Position numbers and translations under genes: made by a program
From: Actinomycetota bacterium
GTDB lineage: Bacteria > Actinomycetota > Thermoleophilia > Solirubrobacterales > JACPNS01
Reading direction: 5' to 3'
Assembly (NCBI GenBank): GCA_016213645.1
Contig: JACQZY010000018.1
Span: 31,828 to 95,827 of the forward strand
DNA: 64,000 nt
Shown here: positions 23,271 through 32,229 of the stretch, piece by piece
Layout of the letters: each line of letters opens with the position of its first letter
How positions within the stretch are numbered: the stretch's first letter is position 1
Notes under the pieces: model-generated
Database searches by the model: none
Seen by the model: only the letters and a program-made list of their open reading frames with translations
What the model was told of the DNA's origin: nothing

Positions 23271-24611
23271 ATGCTGCGCGAGGATTCACACGAGAACGCC
23301 CCCGCTGTAGCCAAGGCCGGCAGCACGGTGGTGCTTCCGGACTCGCCGCGGCTAGACCCCACAAGCACGCTCTCGCACGTGCTCTCGCGTGGGCGCTTCC
23401 GCGCTTCGCTGGCAATTCTCGGGCCGGCCTTTGTGGCCTCTGTGGCATACGTGGACCCTGGCAACTTCGCCACCAACTTCGCCGCGGGCGCACAGCACGG
23501 ATACCAGCTGGTGTGGGTGATCGTGATGGCGAACCTGATGGCGATCCTCGTGCAGTACCTCACCTCAAAGGCCGGTCTTTATACCGGGCGCAGCCTTCCC
23601 GAGTTGTGCCAACGGCAGTACGGCCGCAAGTGGAACACGATGCTCTGGGTGCAGGCCGAGGTGGTCGCGATGGCGACCGACCTGGCCGAGTTCGTCGGCG
23701 CCGCGCTGGGGCTGTATCTGATATTCGGGATTTCGCTGTTTCCGGCCGGGCTGATCACAGCAGTCGTGGCGTTTGGCATCCTTGCGCTCGAACAGCGCGG
23801 ATATCGCAAGTTCGAGCTTGCGATCATCGCTCTTCTGGCGCTGATCGGCGCGGGCTTTCTGTACAACTTCTTCGCGGTAGGCGGTCAGGATTACGGTGCG
23901 CTGGCAGGTGGTTTGGTGCCGGACCTCGGCGGCGATGGCGCGCTGAAACTGTCGGTGGGCATCATCGGCGCCACGGTCATGCCGCACGTGGTCTACCTGC
24001 ACTCCGCACTTCAGAAGAACCGCATTCGGCCCGCCAACAGTGAAGAACTGCGGATGCTGATCCGTTACAACCGGCTTGACTGCATCGTCGGCCTCGGTCT
24101 GGCCGGACTGGTGAACCTCTCGATGCTTTGCATCGCGGCGGCGCTGTTTCACACCTCCGGGTTGACTGGCATCAGCGACCTCGACCAGATTCACGGCCAT
24201 CTCGACACGCTCGTCGGCGGCGGTGCGGCACTGGCGTTCGGCGTCGCGCTGATGGCCTCTGGCTTTTCGTCATCGAGCGTGGGCACCTACGCAGGACAGG
24301 TGGTGATGGCGGGCTTCATGGGCTGGAACATCAAGCTGCTGCTACGTCGCGCGATCACGATGGCGCCTGCACTGCTGGTGCTGGCGCTCGGCGTGAACAC
24401 AAGCGCGGCGCTGGTGTACTCGCAGATCGTGCTTTCGTTCGGCATCCCGTTCGCGCTCGTGCCATTGATCCTGATCACGCGCAATCGCTCGATCATGGGT
24501 GAGATGACGAACGGGCGAGCGGTGACGGCAACTATGTGGGTGATCGCCGCGGTCATCTCGGTGCTGAACTTCTTTCTGCTTTACGGTGCGTTCGCTGGTT
24601 TTTTCAGCTGA
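23271..24611 (+). CDS. mntH: Nramp-family manganese/iron transporter
   Basis: A 446-residue transporter with about 11 membrane helices. The metal-site motifs are canonical: YVDPGNFATN in helix 1 and TVMPHVVYLHSA in helix 6. Proton-coupled uptake of Mn(II) or Fe(II) is expected. Start choice: ATG 23241 and ATG 23262 are in frame but lie inside the operator and the -10 box. ATG 23271 sits at the predicted transcription start, so a leaderless message is likely. It is divergent from the DtxR-type gene by 131 bases. A strong hairpin at 24759-24798 ends this region. Confidence 0.9.
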   Translation: MLREDSHENAPAVAKAGSTVVLPDSPRLDPTSTLSHVLSRGRFRASLAILGPAFVASVAYVDPGNFATNFAAGAQHGYQLVWVIVMANLMAILVQYLTSKAGLYTGRSLPELCQRQYGRKWNTMLWVQAEVVAMATDLAEFVGAALGLYLIFGISLFPAGLITAVVAFGILALEQRGYRKFELAIIALLALIGAGFLYNFFAVGGQDYGALAGGLVPDLGGDGALKLSVGIIGATVMPHVVYLHSALQKNRIRPANSEELRMLIRYNRLDCIVGLGLAGLVNLSMLCIAAALFHTSGLTGISDLDQIHGHLDTLVGGGAALAFGVALMASGFSSSSVGTYAGQVVMAGFMGWNIKLLLRRAITMAPALLVLALGVNTSAALVYSQIVLSFGIPFALVPLILITRNRSIMGEMTNGRAVTATMWVIAAVISVLNFFLLYGAFAGFFS

Positions 24612-24758
24612 TCGGGGCATGAGCATTCGCCGGTTTTTCTGCTGACCGTCGCACGGTCGGCGGCCGAGGAGACCAGACCGGCCCGTAAAGAAAGCCGACT
24701 CCAGCCGACCCGCGATCCGCCAAGATCTCCGCGCGTAGCGAAGAACTTTGTGTGCTTT

Positions 24759-24798
24759 ATTGCGCTTCCTTTTCCCGGCCGGGCAAAGGAAGCGCAAT
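24759..24798. terminator. Strong palindromic hairpin between convergent genes
   Basis: Perfect 14-base arms (24759-24772 and 24785-24798, ATTGCGCTTCCTTT and its complement) enclose CCCGGCCGGG with one mismatch pair between. Both strands give a very stable hairpin. It lies between mntH (plus) and the frameshifted gene (minus), as expected for a bidirectional terminator. Confidence 0.7.
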
Positions 24799-24832
24799 CA
24801 TCCGCACTAGCGCCGCGCCAAACTGCGCCCGC

Positions 24833-25448
24833 TCAGCCGACCCCTGCGGACTCCGCGGACTCTCGGACTGTGTCGAGCAGACCATTGACCAAAACGTGCG
24901 CGCCGGAGCCGACGCCGAAGGTCCAGTAGCGGCGGAACCAGCGGCGGGCGTGTTCGTCGGTCGTGGCCGTACGCATCACGGCGGTCAGCAGCGTGCGGCC
25001 GTCGCCGGACGGTTGCAGCCGAAACGCGTAGATCGTTTTCGCAAATCCGGGCTCCGCGAAGTCGGCAAAGTCATCGGCCGCAACCGCGCGGTACTCGATC
25101 ACCGGTTTCCAGAACTTGCCGACCAAACCCAAGGCCAACTCGCTGCCCTCGCGCTCGCCAAGTTTCACCCAGGTTCCCCTCCCCGGATACCGCGTCGCCA
25201 AGGTCGCCCAAACACATCGACGACGGAGCTGGTTCTGGGCTCTCGCCGTGAAGCAGGCCGCTCATCAGCTGCGGCAGCATCCGCACCGCACCAAGCGCTG
25301 CCGACAGCGGGTGTTTCTTTCCGACCTCAAGAAGGTCGGCAGTGAGTAGCGCGTTCCAAGTCGCCTGCTGATCCGCGGACACAACGACCGCCAGCTCGTC
25401 CGAGTTGTCGAACGCCGGCATCAGCTCTTCGTATATCGGCAGGTCCAT
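24833..25448 (-). pseudogene. Frameshifted SRPBCC-like (polyketide cyclase/START-fold) gene
   Basis: Two overlapping minus-strand frames read as one protein. The first starts near ATG 25448 (MDLPIYEELMPAFDNSDE), continues through ADQQATWNALL and reaches CLGDLGD. The second carries on from LATRYPGRGTWVKLGEREG with LGLVGKFWKP, TIYAFRLQPSGDGRTLLT and RRWFRRYWTFGV, to a stop at 24833. The join is near 25200, where one base gained or lost shifts the frame. Combined length is about 205 residues. The fold guess rests on the pattern of strands and the terminal helix typical of SRPBCC-like proteins. A sequencing error is as likely as a real pseudogene. Confidence 0.6.
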
Positions 25449-25540
25449 GAACGCCAGATTATGCGATTCGGCAAGCCGTTTGCGGCGGCGGCCGACACGG
25501 AATCTGCGCAAATCGCGCGGTCACACGGCACAATCTGCTC

Positions 25541-25993
25541 ATGCGCACCCGCGACCGCATACGTCTGGCCGTTCACAACTTCAAGCGCCGCCGGCGGATC
25601 GGCGTGGCCAAAATCCAGAACTTCGAACTGACCTCGCGGCGCAGCGAGATGCTGGCGCGGATGCTTCGCAATCCCGGACCCACGACCGAATTCGAACGTA
25701 TGGTGGCCGAGGCGATCGACCGCCTGCCCGAAGAGTTTCAGCAGGCGCTTGAAACAGTGCCGGTTGTGGTGTCCAACGGCGGACACGAGCGCGGCGCATA
25801 CGGCATCTACGAAGGAGACACGATCGCGCACGACCACTGGCCCGACCGCATTGTGATCTTTCAGGACACGTTGATCCGCGATTTCGGCCACGACCGCGAA
25901 CTGCTGCGCGCGCAGATCGAACGCACCGTTCGCCACGAACTGGCCCACCACCTAGGATGGAACGAGGACGGCGTGCGGGGGCTCGGGTTGTAG
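25541..25993 (+). CDS. Zincin-like metallopeptidase family protein
   Basis: A 150-residue protein. It ends with the zinc motif RHELAHHLGWNEDGVRGLGL, in which HELAHH is the HExxH helix and the downstream Glu/Asp could be the third ligand. The middle region (FERMVAEAIDRLPEEF, VPVVVSNGG, YGIYEGDTI, DRIVIFQDTLIRDF) matches the small DUF1025/zincin_1 family found in many Actinobacteria. A basic N-terminus of about 30 residues (NFKRRRRIGVAK) precedes the domain and may come from an over-extended start. The substrate is unknown. It is divergent from the frameshifted gene. Confidence 0.85.
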   Translation: MRTRDRIRLAVHNFKRRRRIGVAKIQNFELTSRRSEMLARMLRNPGPTTEFERMVAEAIDRLPEEFQQALETVPVVVSNGGHERGAYGIYEGDTIAHDHWPDRIVIFQDTLIRDFGHDRELLRAQIERTVRHELAHHLGWNEDGVRGLGL

Positions 25994-26058
25994 TTCCCCG
26001 CCGCGATTTCGCAACGGCACGGCCGGGCCGCAATGCGGGATCACAGCGGCACGGCTTT

Positions 26059-26089
26059 GCCGCATCGCCGCACTGCCGCATCGCCGCAC
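26059..26089. repeat. 16-bp tandem repeat between convergent genes
   Basis: Two copies of GCCGCATCGCCGCAC with one spacer base (26059-26074 and 26075-26089) are followed by further GCCGCAC fragments to about 26102. It lies between the zincin gene and the ABC permease gene, which converge. It may be a simple GC-rich expansion with no function. Confidence 0.6.
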
Positions 26090-26133
26090 GGCCGCACTGC
26101 CGACGGCGCGTCCGGCACCGGCCGCCTCGCCCC

Positions 26134-27030
26134 TCAGTCGATCAGCCGCCGCCGCATTCGCGCCACGGCGAGCCGCCACAGTACCAGCGCCAGCGCGACC
26201 AAGAACGCCACCCGCAGCAGGTCGGTGGCTTGAAATCCAAAGGCGGCGTGGCGCACCAGTTCAACCAGGTGGTGCAGCGGATTCAGCTGCGCGGCAATGC
26301 GAAGCCCCTGCGGTAGACCGCTGATCGGGAAGAACGTGCCCGCCACCAGAAACAGCGGTGTCACACCGAGGGTCGTGACGTAGTTGAACTGGTCGATCTT
26401 CTCCGCCATCGCGGCGACGGTGATGCCGAACGCCGCGAACGCGCAGGCCGTGATAAACGCGAACAGCGGCACCAGCAACATGCCCGGCGCCGGGTCCAGG
26501 CCGAAGCCGATCGTTACCAGCAGCGGCACGGTGCCGTAGACGCCGGAGCGCAGGCCGATCCAGAGCATCTCCGCGGTCACCAGCTCTTCCACGTCAACCG
26601 GAGCGGCGAGGATCGCGTCGTAAGTGTTCTGAAAATGGTGCTTGACGAAGGTGCCGAACATCGCGGGCAACGCGCTACTGAAGATCACCGCCGTAGCCAC
26701 CATGCCGGTGCCGACGAACTGCGCGTAGGGAACCCCTTCAACCTCGCCGACGATTGTCGAGCCGAGTCCGAGTCCGAACGAGAGCAGGTAGATGATCGGC
26801 TCGAGCACGCTGCTGAAGGTGGTGCCCTTCCAAAATGTGCGGAAGTTGGCGACCTCGCGGCTCATCACGCCTTTGATCGCGGCGGGGTCGAGACGCCTCA
26901 CGCGAATCTGCTCGCGTGACCCCGGCGCGGTGGCGGGTGCGGACGGCGGCGGTTGTCGCCGACCGTCGGTCGTTGGCGGCCGCACGCCGTAGGTCGCTTC
27001 GCCGTCGGATTCGACCGGATGATCGCTCAT
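26134..27030 (-). CDS. ABC-2 type transporter permease (NodJ/DrrB-like)
   Basis: A 298-residue membrane protein with six hydrophobic segments after a Pro-rich polar N-terminus of about 45 residues. It has FWKGTTFSSVLEPIIYLLSFGLGLG and the closing LNPLHHLVELVRHAAFGF typical of NodJ/DrrB permeases. The start codon overlaps the stop of the ATPase gene by four bases (27027-27030, ATGA), so translation is coupled. The pair forms a complete exporter, perhaps for a drug, lipid or lipo-oligosaccharide. The truncated permease at 1-474 is of the same family. Confidence 0.9.
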   Translation of the reverse strand: MSDHPVESDGEATYGVRPPTTDGRRQPPPSAPATAPGSREQIRVRRLDPAAIKGVMSREVANFRTFWKGTTFSSVLEPIIYLLSFGLGLGSTIVGEVEGVPYAQFVGTGMVATAVIFSSALPAMFGTFVKHHFQNTYDAILAAPVDVEELVTAEMLWIGLRSGVYGTVPLLVTIGFGLDPAPGMLLVPLFAFITACAFAAFGITVAAMAEKIDQFNYVTTLGVTPLFLVAGTFFPISGLPQGLRIAAQLNPLHHLVELVRHAAFGFQATDLLRVAFLVALALVLWRLAVARMRRRLID

Positions 27031-27938
27031 TCGGCTTCCTCCCCCGTCAGCAAAACGAACACATCTTCAAGCGAAGCGGCCCGACGCACCGCGTATTCGG
27101 GCAGCAGTCCGTCGGGCGCGCGCTCCGAGCCCATCACGGCAATCGCCGGTCCGGCCGGTCGCACGCGCAGTCCGGCATCCTCGGCGCGAGCGCGAAGTGC
27201 CGCCAGTTCACCGGCGGGCCCGAACACCTCGGCGGTTTCGCGGCCGGCATGCTCGGCCACCAGATCCGCCGGACGGCCGCGCGCAATGATCGATCCGGCC
27301 GTCATCACCGCCACTTCGTCGGCCAGGCGCTCGGCCTCCTCGATGTAATGAGTGGACATCAAGATCGTCACCCCGCGACCGCGCAGATCGTCGATCAGCG
27401 ACCAGAGCTGTGTGCGGATCTGGGGGTCCAGGCCGACCGTGGGTTCATCCAGCAGCAGCAACCGTGGATCGTGTACCAGGCCGCGAGCAAGCAGCATGCG
27501 ACGGCGCATCCCTCCGGAAAGCTCGTCCACGCGAGCCCGGCGCCGGTCGGTCAGCCGAGCGATCGCCAGCGCGCGATCGACCGCCGCCGGTACGTCGCGC
27601 ACGCGATAAAGCCGTGCGAAGACCGCGAGGTTTTCCTCCACGGTCACGTCAACGTCGAGGTTGTCGAGCTGTGGCACCACCCCCATCTCGGCGCGCGCCG
27701 CTTTGGCGTTTCGCGGCAGTTCATGGCCAAGAACGCGGATCGATCCCGTGTCGGCGATCGCCTGACCGGTGAGCAGACGCATCGTCGTGGATTTGCCTGC
27801 GCCATTAGGACCGAGCAGGCCCAGACAGACGCCCGACGGTACGTCGAGATCAAGACCATTGACGGCGGTGATCGGACCGAACGTCTTGACGACCGATCCC
27901 ATTTCTATCGCGGGCGCAGACACGTAAACGGCATTCAA
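27027..27938 (-). CDS. ABC transporter ATP-binding protein (NodI/DrrA-like)
   Basis: A 303-residue ATPase. Walker A is GPNGAGKST, the signature is ELSGGMRRR, Walker B is LLLLDEPTVGLD, and the switch His is in MSTHYIEEAE. A C-terminal extension of about 75 residues with the SLEDVFVLLTG ending is typical of DrrA/NodI-type exporters. The start is taken at TTG 27938, but no ribosome site supports it, and ATG 27902 is possible. The gene leads a two-gene operon with the permease. Confidence 0.9.
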   Translation of the reverse strand: MNAVYVSAPAIEMGSVVKTFGPITAVNGLDLDVPSGVCLGLLGPNGAGKSTTMRLLTGQAIADTGSIRVLGHELPRNAKAARAEMGVVPQLDNLDVDVTVEENLAVFARLYRVRDVPAAVDRALAIARLTDRRRARVDELSGGMRRRMLLARGLVHDPRLLLLDEPTVGLDPQIRTQLWSLIDDLRGRGVTILMSTHYIEEAERLADEVAVMTAGSIIARGRPADLVAEHAGRETAEVFGPAGELAALRARAEDAGLRVRPAGPAIAVMGSERAPDGLLPEYAVRRAASLEDVFVLLTGEEAE

Positions 27939-28055
27939 TCAGCAGCGCCAAGGAGGATTGCCGAATGTTGGACGGGCGGCCATCGACGGTCGCGAAGCGC
28001 TCGATGTCAATGGGCGCGCAGCTCGCCCCGCTGGTGACCCGCGTTCAATGCGACC

Positions 28056-28565
28056 TCAGCCTTCGTCCGCCGGCGAAAGCACCATCACCGGAATGCGCCG
28101 CTCCGTGCCGGCCTGGTAGTTCTCGTACCCGCCGTAAAGCCCCACGGCCAGCGCGAACAATTCGTCCCGCTCGTCCGGACCGGCCTCGCGAGCCACGTAA
28201 CGCCCGCCCTTCCCGCGCGAAAAAAGCTCCGCGTGTGGGTCGGCGCACAGTTTCAGATACCAGGCCGGATGCGCGTCGCGCCCAAAGCTAGACGCGATCA
28301 GCACGACGTCTTCCCCGCGCGTGAAGTACCGCAACGTCACCGTGCGCAACTCGCCGCTTTTACGGCCGCGCGTGGTCATGTTCAGCGTCGGCATGCCAAA
28401 CACGAGCACCACCTTTCCGCGCGTCGCCTTGATCACCTTCGGTTCGATCGGAGCGAGAATTTCGCGGCCGATCCACGTACCAACTTTTGTCTGGCCAAAT
28501 GTTCGCGTAAAACGCTCTAGAGGCCTAGGCTGGTGTGTGGGGTCGACCGGGGGGACTTGAGTCAT
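28056..28565 (-). CDS. F420-dependent nitroreductase family protein (DDN/FDOR-B-like)
   Basis: A 169-residue protein of the split-barrel flavin/deazaflavin family. The key stretch is LNMTTRGRKSGELRTVTLRYF, matching TxGRKSGxxR of deazaflavin-dependent nitroreductases such as Ddn. It is followed by SSFGRDAHPAWYLKLCADP and an ending with ERRIPVMVLSP. An N-terminal amphipathic helix of about 35 residues may associate with the membrane. It likely reduces quinones, nitro compounds or other hydrophobic substrates with F420H2. ATG 28565 was chosen; the frame is open further but antisense-like. It is divergent from the GGDEF gene. Confidence 0.85.
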   Translation of the reverse strand: MTQVPPVDPTHQPRPLERFTRTFGQTKVGTWIGREILAPIEPKVIKATRGKVVLVFGMPTLNMTTRGRKSGELRTVTLRYFTRGEDVVLIASSFGRDAHPAWYLKLCADPHAELFSRGKGGRYVAREAGPDERDELFALAVGLYGGYENYQAGTERRIPVMVLSPADEG

Positions 28566-28705
28566 TGCGGCGACTCTACAGGAAGTGAGAAGCGTGATCA
28601 AACCGCGGGGAGCGGGACGATCACTCTGAAGATTCACACCGGTGCGGCAGGTGGCGGCAGGATGCCCAAGCCCCGCGAAACCGGGAAACGCAGGAAATGG
28701 CAGAA

Positions 28706-30985
28706 ATGCGAAAAGCCCACGGCGCCAGGGACGGCGCGAACGAGGAAACCGGGGACCGGCCGGGCGCCGCGAGCACCCGTGCGCGAATTCCGACGCCCGC
28801 CGTTGATCAGGCGCAACTTCCGGCCACAGCGTTCACCCGCATAACTCGCCGACGTGGCGCCGAGCCGGTCGACGAGGTCGGAATTCCCTACCGCGTGCAC
28901 TATTGGCTCTTGGCGGTGTTCGCGTTCGGGATCGGCCTCTCGACACTGGTCTTTTCGTTCACCGAGATCGGCGACGATCTCGCATCGCCGTTTGTACGGG
29001 CGATCTGCGTCACCGGGATTCTGCTGGCACCGGCAATCGTGTTGGCCGCCCGCGCTCAGCGGTATCGCTTCGACGCGCGGATATTTCACGGCGCGATGCT
29101 TTACGCCACGATCGCACCATTCGCGTGTCAACAGGTGATGGTCGAGAGCCGAGCGCAGTATCAGATCCTATTCGTCGTGGGCGCCATCGGCGCGGCGTTC
29201 TACCTGCCGCTGCGTCAGGCCGTCCCGCACATCACGTTGTCCGTGGCGGTGCTGCTGACGATGGGCGCGACGATCCACGACGACGAGTCAGTGCTGCGCT
29301 CGCTGATCGTTGCGACATTCGTGGTCTGTTCGTCTCTGATGATCAGCGCCGTGCGACGGCAGTTGAAGTTCACTGTCAAGCTCAATCACACGCTGGCAGA
29401 GTGCGACGGTCTGACGGGCGCATTCAACCTGCGCAGCTTCGAACGGAGGCTGGCCCACGAGATCGCGCGAGCCCAACGTGGCGGTGGCGGCTTCGCGCTG
29501 ATCGAGTTTGACCTTAATAGCTTCAAGCAGGTCAACGACCGGTACGACCACAGCACCGGCGACGAAGTTCTGGTGGCAACGGCCGACGCGATTCGCTCGG
29601 CCTTCGGCGGCGCCGACATGCTCGTGCGCAGAGGCGGCGACGAGTTCGTCGTGATCGCACCGGGCGGCCCGGACCGCGATCTAAACGAACCGATTCGCAA
29701 GGCGTGCAAACGTGTAGCTTGGGCACGGCATCAGATTTGTGACGACGTCGATCCAACGATCAGATGCGCGACAACGCGATTTCAGCCGGGCGACACCGCG
29801 GAAGACGTTTATCGCCGCGCCGACGAGGCGCTGCACGACGCGAAGCCGCCGGCAGGCGGCAGCGGTGAGCCTGACGTTTCGCCACGCTCGGCGGTCGTGC
29901 TGCCCTGCCCAACGCCGGACACCGATGAAGTCCGGGAGTTACGCGAGCGGCGGGTCGACGGGGCCGAACTGAGCAGCGATCCGATCATCGGCGCGCGGCG
30001 CGTAATTTGGAAGACCACCGCCGCCGCGATCCTGACGATCGCGGTCGCCGTCGATGCGTGCGCGCTGCTTGGTCTGAGCAACCTCGCTTTCTCGCTTCGT
30101 TCGATCGGAATATCACTGTTCTGGGTTGTCGTGTTTGCTCCTGTGGTCTGGCGAATGGCCTCGCGGCGCGAACAACCGGAGCATCTTCTCCACCTTTTAG
30201 CGGTCGCCGCGCTGGGGATGATCACGTTCGGCTGCATCGTGGCCGGCAGCAGCGCTCCGGCGCTGGTCGAGAGCTACCTGCTCGTCGTGCTCGCCGTAGC
30301 CGCGATCCTCTCGGTGCGAGCCGCGATCTCATACATGGCGGCCGCGACCGTTCTTTACGCGACGATCCTGTTCGCCAACGATTACCCGCTGGCCACCATT
30401 CAGCTGGTCAACACGGTTCTGCTGATCGGGCTTTCCGCTTGGCTACTGGCATACACGCGCGGTCGCACGATCGTTGCCGCACGCGAGAAACTTCAGCTCG
30501 CCCACACCGACGCACTTACCGGCCTGCCGAATCCTCGGCGGCTGAGCGAACGCCTGACCGCCGAGATTCGCCGAAGCAAATCGACCGGGCAGCCGCTGGC
30601 GATGCTGATGCTCGACCTGGACCACTTCAAGCTCGTCAACGATCTCTTCAGTCACTCCGTCGGCGACGAGGTGCTGCTCGCCGTCACGGATGCCCTGCTG
30701 CGGACGGCGCGGCGCACCGATATGCCGGCACGGCGCGGCGGCGATGAGTTCGCGGTCGTGCTGTCGGACTCCGACGCTCGCGACGCCACGACGGCACGCG
30801 ACCGCGTGGCCGCCGCAATCGCCTCGGCGCGTGCGCGGGTTTGCCCGGAAATCACCCCCACCGCCAGCGTCGGATGGGTGGTGTGGCGCGAGGGCGAAAG
30901 CACGGAGGACTTCCTGGCCCGCGCCGACGCCGCGCTGAACCTGGAGAAAAAGGCGCGCCGACGGGACCGAACGCTGGTTTATTAG
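28706..30985 (+). CDS. Tandem membrane-sensor/GGDEF protein with two diguanylate cyclase domains
   Basis: A 759-residue protein with two copies of the same plan. Residues about 55-215 form six membrane segments, and residues about 230-370 a GGDEF domain with RRGGDEFVV near residue 309. A polar linker leads to six more membrane segments (about 430-570) and a second GGDEF domain with RRGGDEFAVV near residue 677. Both active-site motifs are intact. The inhibitory RxxD site is present before the second (RRTD) but is GGAD in the first. ATG 28706 fits the AGGA at 28692-28695 better than ATG 28697. It is likely a membrane c-di-GMP synthase sensing lipid, redox or ligand cues. Confidence 0.88.
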   Translation: MRKAHGARDGANEETGDRPGAASTRARIPTPAVDQAQLPATAFTRITRRRGAEPVDEVGIPYRVHYWLLAVFAFGIGLSTLVFSFTEIGDDLASPFVRAICVTGILLAPAIVLAARAQRYRFDARIFHGAMLYATIAPFACQQVMVESRAQYQILFVVGAIGAAFYLPLRQAVPHITLSVAVLLTMGATIHDDESVLRSLIVATFVVCSSLMISAVRRQLKFTVKLNHTLAECDGLTGAFNLRSFERRLAHEIARAQRGGGGFALIEFDLNSFKQVNDRYDHSTGDEVLVATADAIRSAFGGADMLVRRGGDEFVVIAPGGPDRDLNEPIRKACKRVAWARHQICDDVDPTIRCATTRFQPGDTAEDVYRRADEALHDAKPPAGGSGEPDVSPRSAVVLPCPTPDTDEVRELRERRVDGAELSSDPIIGARRVIWKTTAAAILTIAVAVDACALLGLSNLAFSLRSIGISLFWVVVFAPVVWRMASRREQPEHLLHLLAVAALGMITFGCIVAGSSAPALVESYLLVVLAVAAILSVRAAISYMAAATVLYATILFANDYPLATIQLVNTVLLIGLSAWLLAYTRGRTIVAAREKLQLAHTDALTGLPNPRRLSERLTAEIRRSKSTGQPLAMLMLDLDHFKLVNDLFSHSVGDEVLLAVTDALLRTARRTDMPARRGGDEFAVVLSDSDARDATTARDRVAAAIASARARVCPEITPTASVGWVVWREGESTEDFLARADAALNLEKKARRRDRTLVY

Positions 30986-31078
30986 CGCTCGATACCGCGA
31001 GAGGACTGATTTCGCGAGGCGATCGAATTCACCGAGCAACCGGCAGTTTGAAACAGCCCGACTCGCGTCCCTGTCGGT

Positions 31079-32053
31079 CTATCGCAAGACGACTTGACGC
31101 TCGTCGGCTGCGACCACCGGATCGGCGGGATCAGTTGCGTCAGCAGACTCTTGCTCGTCTCCCGGTGGGACGCGCAACTTCGCTCGCATCTGGTCCTCGG
31201 TGGGACGACGAACGTTCCACGCCAAACCGACCGAATCGAGCATGCGAATAAACACGTATGACGGATCGATCTGCGTGCGCCGCAGACCGTGGCGCGCGGA
31301 GGTTGGAAAGGCGTGGTGGTTGTGATGCCAACCCTCGCCCAACGCGACGAGAGCGACCGCCCAGTTGTTGCGGCTCTGGTCGCCGGTCTCGAACGGACTC
31401 TTGCCGTACATGTGGCAAATCGAGTTCACGCTCCAGGTGGCATGGTGCTGCAAGAAGATTCGCGCCAAGCCGCCCCAGATGAACGCCGTGAATGCCGCGT
31501 ACGGCTCGCCGCCCGAGAGGGCGTATCCAAGCGCCGCAGGGATCGCGAGGCCGAGCAGCACCCACACACCGAACAGCTTGTCCACCCACACGATCGCCGG
31601 ATCGTTCTTGAGATCGCGCGCGTAGCGACTGGCCGAAGCGCGCTCGTCGCGGCTGAACAACCAACCCATGTGCGAGTGCCACCAGCCGGCGGCAACGCCA
31701 CGCCAGCCGGGACGGCCATGCGTGTGCGGACTGTGCGGATCGCCCGGTTCGTCCGAGAAGTCGTGGTGCTTGCGGTGATCGGCGACCCAGTGAATCGGCG
31801 CGCCCTGCACGGACATCGAACCCGCGATCGCAAACGCCGCGCGGATCCACGGCTTGGTCTCGAAGGAGCGGTGCGTAAGCAGGCGGTGGTAGCCGGTGGT
31901 AACGCCCATCCCGGAGATCAGATACATCAGCGCGAAGATTCCGAGGTCCAGCGCGTCGACCGCGCCACCCCACAGCAGATAGACGGCGGTGATGAAACCG
32001 ATGAAAGGGATGATCACTGCGGCGAGGGTTATGCGACGTTCAAGTTTGCTCAT
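31079..32053 (-). CDS. Acyl-CoA/fatty acid delta-9-type desaturase
   Basis: A 324-residue membrane di-iron enzyme. The three His boxes are HRLLTH, HRKHHDF and HHNHHAFP, with the usual spacing. Membrane segments lie at about residues 5-60 and 150-190. An extra GYHRLLTH start and the WSVNSICHM segment near the third box match stearoyl-CoA desaturases. The last 40 residues are a polar tail. It introduces a double bond into a fatty acyl chain, needing O2 and an electron donor that is not encoded next to it. It is convergent with the GGDEF gene. ATG 32053 is preferred over the TTG at 32071, and neither has a good ribosome site. Confidence 0.9.
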   Translation of the reverse strand: MSKLERRITLAAVIIPFIGFITAVYLLWGGAVDALDLGIFALMYLISGMGVTTGYHRLLTHRSFETKPWIRAAFAIAGSMSVQGAPIHWVADHRKHHDFSDEPGDPHSPHTHGRPGWRGVAAGWWHSHMGWLFSRDERASASRYARDLKNDPAIVWVDKLFGVWVLLGLAIPAALGYALSGGEPYAAFTAFIWGGLARIFLQHHATWSVNSICHMYGKSPFETGDQSRNNWAVALVALGEGWHHNHHAFPTSARHGLRRTQIDPSYVFIRMLDSVGLAWNVRRPTEDQMRAKLRVPPGDEQESADATDPADPVVAADERQVVLR

Positions 32054-32229
32054 GAGACGGAATTTAGACAATCCCGCGCGAACTTTGCACAGTCAGCGCT
32101 CGGAGGTGCGTTCAGCGCCCCCGTGGCAGGACCGCCGAACTGCGTTTGGAGTGGGCGCTCGGCAACGCCGAACACAGCCTCGATCCATAAGACCTATGCC
32201 ACTGGCGAGCGCACCGCCGGGGCCGGTCC

